This document shows positions 8,155 to 14,722 of a stretch of DNA of 14,748 bases, in pieces. Numbering within the stretch: the first letter of the stretch is position 1; every line of letters begins with the position of its first letter. Under the pieces are notes generated by a model that did no database searches, was not told the origin of the DNA, and saw only the letters and a list, made by a program, of their open reading frames with translations. The stretch is from an uncultured Collinsella sp. (lineage in GTDB: Bacteria > Actinomycetota > Coriobacteriia > Coriobacteriales > Coriobacteriaceae). The DNA lies in assembly GCA_902478705.1 (NCBI GenBank), contig CABSMB010000011.1:1-14748 (forward strand), read 5' to 3'. Both the position numbers and the translations under genes were made by a program.

Positions 8155-9328
8155 AGCGGCTCCTTCCAAAGATCAGCGTGGCGGCGGCGACAAACACCAG
8201 GGCCATCAGGACGAGCGCACCGGCGCGAACGGCAAAGGGGCCCAGGTCCTCAAAGAAATACAGGCGATTGAACATGTCGCAGATAAGCTTGACGGGGTTG
8301 AACCAGCACTCGGCCGGGCAGGCGCGGGCGACGTCGTCGGCAAGCGCCATCGCCGGCTCGCCGTAGAGGCCGGCAAACAGGGCGCACGTGGTGGCGAAGC
8401 CCGTGAGGATGCCCGACTTGGACGCCTTGCCGCCCTTAACGGGAAGCGTGCCCACAAAGAGCCCCAGGCCCGTGGCGGCAAGCGCGGAAGCGGCACCGCC
8501 CACCAGACACAGTCCCTCGCGCCCGCCAAAGTCGACGCCCACGACCAGGCGCACGTAGCCAATCGCAATCGCCATCGAGGCAAAGGAGACCAGCCACGAG
8601 CCCACAAAGATACCGGCTAGCGACGCCGTCTTGGAAAGACCGCCCACGCAGCGGCGCGCGCCAAGGCCCGACAGATTGGGCTGCAGGTCAACGACGCTCA
8701 AGGCGGCAAACTCGGCAGACATCATCGTGACCAGGCCAAAGAGCGCGTAATAGTAGATGACCGTGCCGTCGGGCGTGGTGCGTGTCAGGCTCACGCGGCG
8801 GGTTCCGCCCTCGAGCGACAGGGCGCGCGCAACCGCCTCCGGGTCGGCGAGCGCCGCCGGGTTGTCCTGGGCAATCTGGCGCATGAGCTCGGCATTTTGT
8901 GTATACGAGCTTGCCACCGTCTCCAAAATGCTGCGGTCGGTAAGCACCGACGACGCACGCGAGTTGTCATAGCTCGAAAGCAGCGTGAGTTTGGGCGTGC
9001 CTTCGGCGTCGACCGTATAGATGCCCGCGACCTCGCCGGCCTTAAGCGCACGGTTCGCATCGGCTGCATTGTCGCACTCGTGGATCTCGAGCAGCTGATC
9101 GTCGCTCTCCTTGGCAAGCGACGTCGCCACGTCCTTAAAGGTCGAGGCGTCCCAGGCCTCATCCGCTACGACGGCCACCGGCACCGGGTCGATCTTGCCG
9201 TCGGAGCTCAGATTCGCAAACATAAACATGAACATCGTGGAAAGCGCAATGGGAAAGAGAGCGCCCCAGACCCACGTGCTCGGCCGGCGCAGCAGCGTCT
9301 TGACCGTAGTGATGATGGTGTTGAACAT
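8141..9328 (-). CDS. ABC-2 type transporter permease (first)
   Basis: A 395-residue permease with the same architecture as its downstream partner: an N-terminal helix (about 18-40), an extracytoplasmic domain (41-188), and a C-terminal helix block at about 190-213, 233-258, 272-293, 306-324 and 366-386. The luminal domains of the two permeases differ in sequence although size and topology match, as expected for a duplicated pair forming a heterodimeric channel. The start at 9328 has GGGGG 5 nt upstream; this element overlaps the stop of the ATPase gene, which ends 9 nt before. It is the middle gene of the ATPase-permease-permease operon. Export of a lipophilic compound, peptide or antibiotic is typical of such systems, but nothing here identifies the cargo. 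Confidence 0.88.
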   Translation of the reverse strand: MFNTIITTVKTLLRRPSTWVWGALFPIALSTMFMFMFANLSSDGKIDPVPVAVVADEAWDASTFKDVATSLAKESDDQLLEIHECDNAADANRALKAGEVAGIYTVDAEGTPKLTLLSSYDNSRASSVLTDRSILETVASSYTQNAELMRQIAQDNPAALADPEAVARALSLEGGTRRVSLTRTTPDGTVIYYYALFGLVTMMSAEFAALSVVDLQPNLSGLGARRCVGGLSKTASLAGIFVGSWLVSFASMAIAIGYVRLVVGVDFGGREGLCLVGGAASALAATGLGLFVGTLPVKGGKASKSGILTGFATTCALFAGLYGEPAMALADDVARACPAECWFNPVKLICDMFNRLYFFEDLGPFAVRAGALVLMALVFVAAATLIFGRSRYEHL

Positions 9329-9337
9329 GACTGCCCC

Positions 9338-10276
9338 CTAGTCGCGCAGCTCGCGGCCGGTGATCTCGAGGAACACGTCGTTGAGGGTCGGCGGCTCGCT
9401 CCACACGCGGCCGAGCGCCACGTCGGCGGCGCGCAGCGTGTCGAGGATGTCGACCAGATTGTGTGGGCTCGCCTCGCAGGTGCAGACGAGCTCGCCGCCG
9501 GACAGCTCGACGCTGAGCACGTGCTCGAGGGCGCGCAGGCGCTCGACTGTGGCGGGCTCGACGGCGCCGACCTCGACAGTCACGCGCTCGCCCATCTGGA
9601 TCATGCGCTTGAGCTCGTCGTTGGTGCCCTGCGCCAGCACGCGCCCGCCGTCCATAATCATGATGCGGCTGCAGATCTGCTCGACTTCCTCCATGTAATG
9701 GCTGGTATACACCACCGTGGCGCCCTCGTCGCGCAGACGGCAGATGCCCTCTAGGATGGCATTGCGGCTCTGCGGGTCGACCGCCACCGTGGGCTCGTCA
9801 AAAAAGATGAGCTCGGGCTTGTGCGCGATGCCGCAGGCAATGTTGAGGCGGCGCGCCAGGCCGCCCGAGAGCTTGCCGGGACGGAACTTGGTAAAGTCGC
9901 CCAGGCCGACAAAGTCGATCGCCTCGTCCACCAGCGCGCGGCGGCGCTTGCGGTCGTTGACGTACAGGCTGCAGAAATAGTCGATGTTCTCGCGCACCGT
10001 AAGCTCGTCGAACACCGCCACCTGCTGCGGCACCACGCCGATGCGGCGCTTGAGGTCGTAGCGGGCGGGCGTCATGGGCTCGCCGAACAGCTCGATGGTG
10101 CCTTTGTCGTAGGCGAGCAGCTGCAAAATGCAGTTGATGGACGTGGTCTTGCCCGAGCCATTGGGGCCCAGCAGGCCAAAGATCTCGCCGGGGGCGATGC
10201 TCAGGCTAAAGTGGTCGAGCGCGATAAGATCGTCGTAGCGCTTGACGAGGTTTTCGACGTGGACGATGTCTGTCAT
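9338..10276 (-). CDS. ABC-2 transporter ATP-binding protein (drug/lipid exporter type)
   Basis: A 312-residue ATPase, first gene of the exporter operon. Residues 1-225 form the nucleotide-binding domain: Walker A GPNGSGKT (37-44), Q-loop around VVPQQ (81-85), signature LSGGLARR (136-143), Walker B LIFFDEP (156-162, E161) and the switch His in TSHYMEE. The signature has Leu-Ala where many families have Gln-Arg (SGGQ), a variant common in the CcmA/DrrA branch. Residues 225-312 are a C-terminal extension (GAVEPATVERLRALEHVLSV and onward) like that of DrrA/NodI-type ATPases, where it helps subunit assembly. The ATG at 10276 has AAGGG 7 nt upstream. The gene is divergent from the histidine kinase across a 200-bp control region, a common layout for exporters induced by their own two-component system. 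Confidence 0.92.
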   Translation of the reverse strand: MTDIVHVENLVKRYDDLIALDHFSLSIAPGEIFGLLGPNGSGKTTSINCILQLLAYDKGTIELFGEPMTPARYDLKRRIGVVPQQVAVFDELTVRENIDYFCSLYVNDRKRRRALVDEAIDFVGLGDFTKFRPGKLSGGLARRLNIACGIAHKPELIFFDEPTVAVDPQSRNAILEGICRLRDEGATVVYTSHYMEEVEQICSRIMIMDGGRVLAQGTNDELKRMIQMGERVTVEVGAVEPATVERLRALEHVLSVELSGGELVCTCEASPHNLVDILDTLRAADVALGRVWSEPPTLNDVFLEITGRELRD

Positions 10277-10476
10277 GAGGCGGCCCTTCTGTTGGTCGTG
10301 GCCCGGTACGATTGCATCATCGCAGGAGCGGACGGCGCGCGCCAGTGAGCTTTGTCACGAGTGCGAGGGTCTTGGTCGTGCGGCCCGCCGACGCCCCCGC
10401 TTTACCGCACGGGAGGAATGTCACGGTTGCCCCGGGCGGCGCCTCCCCCGCGCGCGGCTTCGCGTACAATACCCGT
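10277..10476. promoter_or_regulatory. divergent control region between exporter operon and two-component genes
   Basis: This GC-rich 200-bp gap must hold the start signals for both directions. Visible elements are a 9-mer TTGGTCGTG repeated at 10292-10300 and 10372-10380, a near repeat TGTCACGAGTGC (10353-10364) / TGTCACGGTTGC (10419-10430), an inverted repeat CGTGCGG (10377-10383) / CCGCACG (10405-10411), and TACAAT at 10465-10470. None can be assigned to a particular protein, but the response regulator encoded next door is a candidate. No clear -35 accompanies TACAAT. Confidence 0.35.
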
Positions 10477-11622
10477 ATGAACAGGCTTTTCGACAAATCG
10501 ATCGTGCTAGCGTGCTGCATCGCAGCCGCCGTGGGCCTTGCTGTGGACGCTCGCCTGGTCGCGGCGTTTTGCCTTGGCGTTATTGCCACCTCGCTGGCCG
10601 AGGTGGCACAGGGAGAACGCACGCGCCGCACAAGCGAGGCCATGAGTTACGCCTACATCATCGCGGCCGTCTTCGTGCCGCCGTTTGTGCCGTTTGCACC
10701 CCTCGCCCTCTATGACATCGCACGACGCGTGCACCGCGAGCACGCCTGGGTCGCACTGGGCATTGGCGTCGCCTTTGTCTTTGCGCTCGTCGCGGACCTT
10801 CGCGCCAACGCGCTCACTGCCCGAACGCTCCTGCTGACCGCCATCCTTTCGGTTGCCGCCACCTTGTTATCGCTACGTACCGCCCAGTTGGAGCGCGAAC
10901 AGCAGCGCATGCGCCGAATCCGCGACGAGCTGCAGGAACGAGCCCTCGTGCTCGAAGCGCGCAACCGCGATCTTGCCGACCGCCAGGACTACGAAGTCGA
11001 GCTCGCGACGCTCGCCGAACGCGCCCGCATCGCGCGCGAGATCCACGATAACGTCGGGCACCAGCTCACGCGCGCCTCACTGCAAGTCGAAGCCTTGCGC
11101 GTAGTCCATGCCGACGAACCCGGCGTCGCCGCCGATTTCGCCGACGTCAAACGCACGGTTGACGAGGCGCTCCAGCTTGTGCGCACCAGCGTCCACGCGC
11201 TCAACGACAACGCCGTCGACCTTTCCGTGCAGCTCGAACGCATTGTTGAAGGCGCGCGCTCGGACGGCGGCCCGCAGATTGAGCTTGAAGTTATGACCGA
11301 ACATGCGCCCGCAAACGTCGCGAGCTGCTTTGCGGCGGTCCTGCGCGAGGCGCTCTCCAACACCATGCGCCACGCTTGCGCCCAGACCGTCACTGTACGA
11401 TGCATGGAGCATCCGTCGTTTTACCAGCTCATTGTTAGCGACGATGGCGCGGGCGGGGTTCGAGCAAGCGGCCGCGGCGTCGCAGAAGGCATGGGGCTCG
11501 GCTCCATGCGCGAGCGCGTCGAGGCGCTTGGCGGCACCTTCACCGCCGGCCCGCGCGCCGGCTCCCCCGGCTGGCGCGTGTTTGCCACCGTTCCCAAACA
11601 GCAAGGAGATGAGGACCGATGA
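10477..11622 (+). CDS. sensor histidine kinase, HisKA_3 (DesK/NarX-like) family
   Basis: A 381-residue membrane sensor kinase. The N-terminal ~135 residues hold about four to five hydrophobic helices with almost no extracytoplasmic loops, so it probably senses the membrane or a membrane-borne signal. A cationic coiled-coil linker (about 136-175) leads to the HisKA_3 motif ERARIAREIHDNVGHQL (181-197), phosphorylated at His190. The HATPase_c domain follows: N-box REALSNTMRHA (290-300), SDDGAGG (321-327, G1) and GMGLGSMRERV (338-348, G2). All catalytic boxes are intact. The start at 10477 begins just ahead of the first helix; a longer frame to a TTG at 10312 adds about 55 residues of promoter-region translation and is not credible. 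No ribosome binding site precedes 10477; a TACAAT box 6 nt upstream would allow a leaderless transcript. The response regulator starts inside its last codons. It most likely controls the divergent exporter. Confidence 0.9.
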   Translation: MNRLFDKSIVLACCIAAAVGLAVDARLVAAFCLGVIATSLAEVAQGERTRRTSEAMSYAYIIAAVFVPPFVPFAPLALYDIARRVHREHAWVALGIGVAFVFALVADLRANALTARTLLLTAILSVAATLLSLRTAQLEREQQRMRRIRDELQERALVLEARNRDLADRQDYEVELATLAERARIAREIHDNVGHQLTRASLQVEALRVVHADEPGVAADFADVKRTVDEALQLVRTSVHALNDNAVDLSVQLERIVEGARSDGGPQIELEVMTEHAPANVASCFAAVLREALSNTMRHACAQTVTVRCMEHPSFYQLIVSDDGAGGVRASGRGVAEGMGLGSMRERVEALGGTFTAGPRAGSPGWRVFATVPKQQGDEDR

Positions 11623-12248
11623 GGCTCATCGTTGTCGACGACGACCGCTTGGTGGTCGATTCGCTCAAGATTATCCTGGGCGCCCAGCCGCAGATCGAGG
11701 TAGTTGGCACCGGCGCCAACGGCAACGATGCGGTGGCGCTCTACGCCGAGCACGCACCCGATATCGCACTGCTCGACATTCAGATGCCGGGGCGCGACGG
11801 CCTTTCGGCGGCGCGCGAGATCCTTGAGCGCGACCCTGCGGCACGCGTGGTGTTTCTGACGACATTCTCGGATGACGAGTACATTGTGTCGGCGCTCAAA
11901 CTGGGCGCCCGCGGCTATCTGATCAAAACCGATGTCGCCGCCATCCCGCCGGCGTTGGCGCAGGTCATGGACGGCAAACGTGTGCTCGAGGGTAAGGCGA
12001 TCGAGGACATCGATTTTGACGGAACGGGCATCGCGACGGGCACGCCCCGCCGGCCCGCGGCCTTTGCCAGCCTGACCGACCGCGAGTTCGAAGTCGCCGA
12101 GCTCATCGCCCGCGGCCTCGACAACAAAGAGATTGCCGCCACCGCCTATATGGGCGAAGGCACCGTGCGCAACCACATCAGCTCGATCCTTGCCAAAATG
12201 GGCCTGCGCAACCGCACGCAGATCGCCATCGCCTACCTGCGAGGCTAA
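11619..12248 (+). CDS. response regulator, NarL/FixJ (LuxR-type HTH) family
   Basis: A 209-residue two-component regulator. The receiver domain (1-115) keeps the acidic pocket D7-D8-D9, the phospho-acceptor D53 in LLDIQMPG, T81/T82 and K103. The output domain (about 148-209) is a LuxR-type helix-turn-helix: SLTDREFEVAELIARG at 151-166, then NKEIAATAYMGEGTVRNHIS at 169-188 covering the recognition helix. Length is standard for NarL-family regulators. It overlaps the kinase gene by the 4-nt ATGA, so the pair is translationally coupled; AAGGAG lies upstream of the ATG within the kinase gene. The obvious target is the divergent ABC-2 operon, with autoregulation possible. It is followed by an intrinsic terminator at 12370-12405. 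Family assignment is certain; target is inference from position. Confidence 0.93.
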   Translation: MRLIVVDDDRLVVDSLKIILGAQPQIEVVGTGANGNDAVALYAEHAPDIALLDIQMPGRDGLSAAREILERDPAARVVFLTTFSDDEYIVSALKLGARGYLIKTDVAAIPPALAQVMDGKRVLEGKAIEDIDFDGTGIATGTPRRPAAFASLTDREFEVAELIARGLDNKEIAATAYMGEGTVRNHISSILAKMGLRNRTQIAIAYLRG

Positions 12249-12268
12249 TTTCCCAACGGCCGACCACC

Positions 12269-12322
12269 CCGGCATAGCAAAATGGCTGTTACCGATTTAA
12301 CGCCATTTCAAAACTATGCCGG
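12269..12322. repeat. nested stem-loop
   Basis: Outer stem CCGGCATAG (12269-12277) with CTATGCCGG (12314-12322). Inner stem AAATGGC-T-GTTA (12280-12291) with TAAC-GCCATTT (12298-12308), with one bulged T and the loop CCGATT. About 20 bp pair in all. CCGGCATAG recurs in the 24-bp inverted repeat, so the right side of this stem can pair alternatively with 12449-12457. Confidence 0.6.
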
Positions 12323-12462
12323 TTTACGGGGCTAAAGTCGGGACCCTCATCCATACCTTCATTTTTTGAAAAACGGCAGGCTATCTACCTGCGGTTTTGT
12401 TTTTGCGATTTTCTGTATGGTCGGAGGTTCGCTATCCGGCCCCGTAAACCGGCATAGTTTTG
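12309..12462. repeat. 24-bp perfect inverted repeat around 106 nt
   Basis: Arms at 12309-12332 and 12439-12462 are exact reverse complements over 24 bp, including the segment ACTATGCCGGTTTACGGGG. They enclose an A/T-rich run, the terminator at 12370-12405 and no gene. There is no visible target-site duplication. Candidate explanations are a small non-autonomous element or a dispersed intergenic palindrome. Confidence 0.75.
12370..12405 (+). terminator. intrinsic terminator after the two-component operon
   Basis: An 11-bp stem with one mismatch, AAAACGGCAGG (12370-12380) against CCTGCGGTTTT (12388-12398), loop CTATCTA, followed by GTTTTTG. It lies 122 nt after the response regulator stop. An A-run (12361-12373) on the other side could also let it act on the minus strand, behind the hydrogenase operon. 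Confidence 0.72.
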
Positions 12463-12477
12463 TTAGCGGCAGCCTAA

Positions 12478-12527
12478 CCGCGCGTTTAAGCGCGGGGCCG
12501 GTGGGGCATTTTTGCCCCACCGGCCCC
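12478..12527 (-). terminator. tandem GC-rich hairpins behind the hydrogenase operon
   Basis: The first hairpin met on the minus strand is a perfect 15-bp stem, GGGGCCGGTGGGGCA (12494-12508) with TGCCCCACCGGCCCC (12513-12527) and a 4-nt loop. Next is CCGCGC/GCGCGG (12478-12495). The first lies 33 nt past the stop of the EchF-like gene. There is no clear T-run, so it may be a 3'-end stabiliser or a processing barrier as much as a terminator. Confidence 0.5.
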
Positions 12528-12566
12528 CATTCCAGCGCTATACCAGCCCCATTCCAGAGCTATTCC
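12523..12566. repeat. tandem 22-nt direct repeat across a stop codon
   Basis: Two adjoining 22-nt units (12523-12544 and 12545-12566) match at 18 of 22 positions, sharing CCCCATTCCAG and GCTAT. The unit at 12545-12566 contains the last codon and TAG stop of the EchF-like gene; the other is entirely non-coding. This looks like a local duplication at the gene's end. Confidence 0.6.
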
Positions 12567-12901
12567 GGCTTGGTTTCCACCGTGGGAGTCTTGTCTGCCG
12601 CAACTGGGGTGCGGGCGGTGTCCATAGTCAGGCAGTGCTTGGGGCAGCTTTCGATGCACTCGCCGCACACCACACAGGCATACGGGTCGATCGACCACGT
12701 TCCGCCCTTGCGATCGACCGCGAGCGCGCCCGCCGGGCAGCGACGCGCGCACATCCCGCAGCAAATGCACACGTCCATGTCGTTGACGATATGCCCGCGC
12801 AGGCGCTCGGGCGCCGTCAGCTCCTCCTGCGGATAGCACACCGTGACCGGCGGCTTGACCATAGAGCCCAAGGCCGTCTTGGCAAATGTCAGCAAACTCA
12901 T
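12560..12901 (-). CDS. 2x[4Fe-4S] ferredoxin-type hydrogenase subunit (EchF/NuoI-like)
   Basis: A 113-residue polyferredoxin subunit. Two CxxCxxCxxxCP motifs, CICCGMCARRCP (45-56) and CVVCGECIESCP (about 76-87), give two [4Fe-4S] clusters, as in EchF, HycF and NuoI. The first motif carries an extra Cys at its third position. The N-terminal segment (1-30) matches the membrane-facing start of NuoI-like proteins. The C-terminal 20 residues are Thr/Lys/Glu-rich. In the complex it would pass electrons between ferredoxin and the small subunit. It starts 7 nt after the large subunit gene (AAGG/GGTAGG upstream of the ATG), and its position as last gene of the C-D-E-F order matches ech operons. A 22-nt duplication covers its stop codon. 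Identity as this subunit is strong by context and motif. Confidence 0.88.
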   Translation of the reverse strand: MSLLTFAKTALGSMVKPPVTVCYPQEELTAPERLRGHIVNDMDVCICCGMCARRCPAGALAVDRKGGTWSIDPYACVVCGECIESCPKHCLTMDTARTPVAADKTPTVETKPE

Positions 12902-12908
12902 GCCGCGC

Positions 12909-13997
12909 CTACCTTTCCGTGCAGCTAATGCAGGGGTCGATGGTCAGGATAATCATGGGCACGTTGGCAAGGAGCACACCCTGCAGCGCATGTGTCAGAC
13001 CCGCCAGGTTCTGCGACGTCGGCGTGCGCACGCGAAAACGGTCCAGGTTCTTGGTGCCGTTGCCGCGCACATAGTAGTACGCCTCGCCGCGCGGCTGCTC
13101 AATCACAACCTCGCCGCGCGCGCCGTCGGCCGGCGTGAGCTTGGTGCGCCCGCCGATACCGTCGTGCGGAATCTTGCCCACAAGCTCCTTGATGATGTCC
13201 ATGGCCTGGGTGACCTCGGCGCAACGCACCTGGCAGCGGGCATAGCAATCGCCATCGGTAGCAACGATGGGCTCAAATGCAGCCAGGTCCGCATAGGCAC
13301 CGTCGCCAAACATGCGCACGTCGTAATCCACGCCCGAGGCGCGGCCGAACGGGCCGACCATCGAAAGCTCCAGCGCGTCCTTCTTGCTGATCACGCCCAC
13401 GCCGTGCAGGCGCTCGCCGCAGCTATTGTCGTCCAAAAACGTATGCACCAGGGCCTCGTAGTCGGGACGCATGGCGTCGAGCGTCTGGACAATGCCCGCT
13501 AGCTCGGAGTCCTCAATGTCGTGCTTAAGGCCGCCGATCTCGTTGATTGACAAAATCACGCGACCGCCGCACGTACTCTCAAAGATCTTGAGAATCTGCT
13601 CTCGCAGCGTCCACGACCGATAGAACAGCGCCTCGAAGCCAAAGGCATCGGCGAGCAAGCCCAGCCACAGCAGATGCGAGTGAATGCGCGAAAGCTCGTG
13701 CAAAATGGTACGGATATACTGCACGCGGCCAGGCACCTCGATGTTTAGCATGCGCTCGCAGGCGCTGGCATAGCCGCAGCTATGGCCCACGGCGCAGATG
13801 CCGCAGATGCGCTCGGCGATGTAGCCAAACTGATGCATATCGCGCTTTTCGGTGAGCTTCTCGAGTCCGCGGTGCACAAAGCCGATCTGCGGAATTGCCT
13901 CGAGAACGCGGTCGTCCTCGATCACCAGGTCCAGATGAAGCGGCTCGGGCAGCACCGGGTGCTGCGGGCCAAACGGAATAACGGAGCGATGTGCCAT
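12909..13997 (-). CDS. [NiFe] hydrogenase large subunit, group 4 (EchE/NuoD-like)
   Basis: A 362-residue catalytic subunit of an energy-converting [NiFe] hydrogenase (H2 evolution or uptake with ferredoxin, coupled to ion transport). Both nickel-ligand motifs are present: L1 RICGICAVGH (63-72, Cys65 and Cys68) and L2 DPCISCTER at the very end (354-362, Cys356 and Cys359). These four cysteines distinguish it from the complex I subunit NuoD, which lost them. The N-terminal PFGPQHPVLPEPLHL and the GFVHRGLEKL segment are typical of the Ech/Coo/Hyc family. The protein stops immediately after L2, so there is no C-terminal extension for a maturation protease to remove. The ATG at 13997 has AGGAGG 10 nt upstream, lying in the last codons of the EchD-like gene, which ends 5 nt before. 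Soluble, attached to the membrane arm through partner subunits. Very confident. Confidence 0.95.
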   Translation of the reverse strand: MAHRSVIPFGPQHPVLPEPLHLDLVIEDDRVLEAIPQIGFVHRGLEKLTEKRDMHQFGYIAERICGICAVGHSCGYASACERMLNIEVPGRVQYIRTILHELSRIHSHLLWLGLLADAFGFEALFYRSWTLREQILKIFESTCGGRVILSINEIGGLKHDIEDSELAGIVQTLDAMRPDYEALVHTFLDDNSCGERLHGVGVISKKDALELSMVGPFGRASGVDYDVRMFGDGAYADLAAFEPIVATDGDCYARCQVRCAEVTQAMDIIKELVGKIPHDGIGGRTKLTPADGARGEVVIEQPRGEAYYYVRGNGTKNLDRFRVRTPTSQNLAGLTHALQGVLLANVPMIILTIDPCISCTER

Positions 13998-14002
13998 GGA
14001 CC

Positions 14003-14722
14003 TTACGCCTCCTTTTTATGCTTGTCGCGGGCGGCCTTTGCGGCAAGCGCCACACGGACCTTGGCCGCTTTCTCGGGATCCATGGCGGCGAGCTTTGCCT
14101 CCATCTCGGCAGCCTTGAGCGCCGCCTTGGCAGCAGCCTCATCGTGCTGAGTATCGGAGCCGGCAGCCGCAGCGGGCTGGGCGACGGCAGCGCCCGCAGC
14201 ATCGTCGGCGCCCGCAGTGCTCTCCCCCGCAGTGGCCGTGGCAGCGGCAGCCTTCTCGGCCGCGGCCTTGCGTGCCTTGGCCTCGGCAGCCGCGCGGACC
14301 TTCATGGCCTTCTCGCGCGCAGCCTTCACCTCGGGCGTGATGACGCTCATGGGCTCGGCGGTCGAGACCTGGTAGAAAAAGCCGTTAAAGTCGACCTGCA
14401 TGTCGGTGATGGCAAGACCAAACAGGTCATGCGCCTCGTTCTCAAACGGGAACACCGCCGGATAATACGAGCTGATGGACGGAATCTCCTGGTACTGATC
14501 GATCCCCTCAGCCACCAGGTTCTCGATCGCGTAGCTGCCGTCCTGCGCGATCTGCTCCTGAGCGGCGCGAACGTTGATAAACGTATAGACCAGGCGATAC
14601 GAACCGTCGTCCACACAGCGCTCGGCATGCATCTGCACAAAGCGCGCGCCGGCACCCTTGAGCGCCTGCACATGCGGCAACAGCTCATCGATCCCGACGG
14701 TGGTATAGATTGCCTTTTGCAT
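14003..14722 (-). CDS. NuoC/EchD-like hydrogenase subunit with long Ala/Lys/Glu tail
   Basis: A 239-residue subunit homologous to the 30-kDa complex I subunit (NuoC) and EchD. Residues 1-125 are the core domain, with the family motif FPFENEAHDLFG (91-102). It has no cofactor and bridges the catalytic and membrane modules. Residues about 130-239 are unusual: more than 100 residues of Ala, Lys, Glu, with Thr, Gly, Pro and few hydrophobic residues, predicted to be helical or disordered (for example EKAMKVRAAAEAKARKAAAE). Typical EchD proteins are about half this length. The start at 14722 has AAGGAGG 7 nt upstream. The ATG overlaps the TAA stop of the preceding gene by one base, so it is co-translated. 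The tail's composition resembles the end of the preceding protein (PAAAKEAE), which may mean several subunits carry such tails. Core identity is certain; the tail's role is unknown. Confidence 0.9.
   Translation of the reverse strand: MQKAIYTTVGIDELLPHVQALKGAGARFVQMHAERCVDDGSYRLVYTFINVRAAQEQIAQDGSYAIENLVAEGIDQYQEIPSISSYYPAVFPFENEAHDLFGLAITDMQVDFNGFFYQVSTAEPMSVITPEVKAAREKAMKVRAAAEAKARKAAAEKAAAATATAGESTAGADDAAGAAVAQPAAAAGSDTQHDEAAAKAALKAAEMEAKLAAMDPEKAAKVRVALAAKAARDKHKKEA

Larger units (their letters stand above)
12249..12559. other. gene-free, structured intergenic region between convergent operons
   Basis: The two-component operon (plus) and the hydrogenase operon (minus) converge here. No credible coding sequence is present. 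In order it holds a nested hairpin (12269-12322), the left arm of a 24-bp inverted repeat (12309-12332), an intrinsic terminator (12370-12405), the right arm (12439-12462), small hairpins (12462-12478, 12478-12495), a 15-bp GC-rich hairpin (12494-12527) and the start of a tandem 22-nt repeat. Base composition is mixed, and the density of self-complementary segments is far above the rest of the window. Confidence 0.75.

Noticed and set aside
10312..10476. TTG start for the kinase at 10312
   Set aside because: It would translate the promoter region. The added residues show no domain and the first membrane helix follows the ATG at 10477.
11421..12275. 284-codon minus-strand frame opposite the response regulator
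   Set aside because: Shadow of the receiver/HTH gene, whose active-site residues are all present on the plus strand.
14003..14335. Frameshift or read-through as the cause of the EchD-like tail
   Set aside because: The tail keeps the codon style of its neighbours, stays in frame to a normal TAA, and carries the ribosome binding site of the next gene in its last codons, so it looks like genuine coding sequence.
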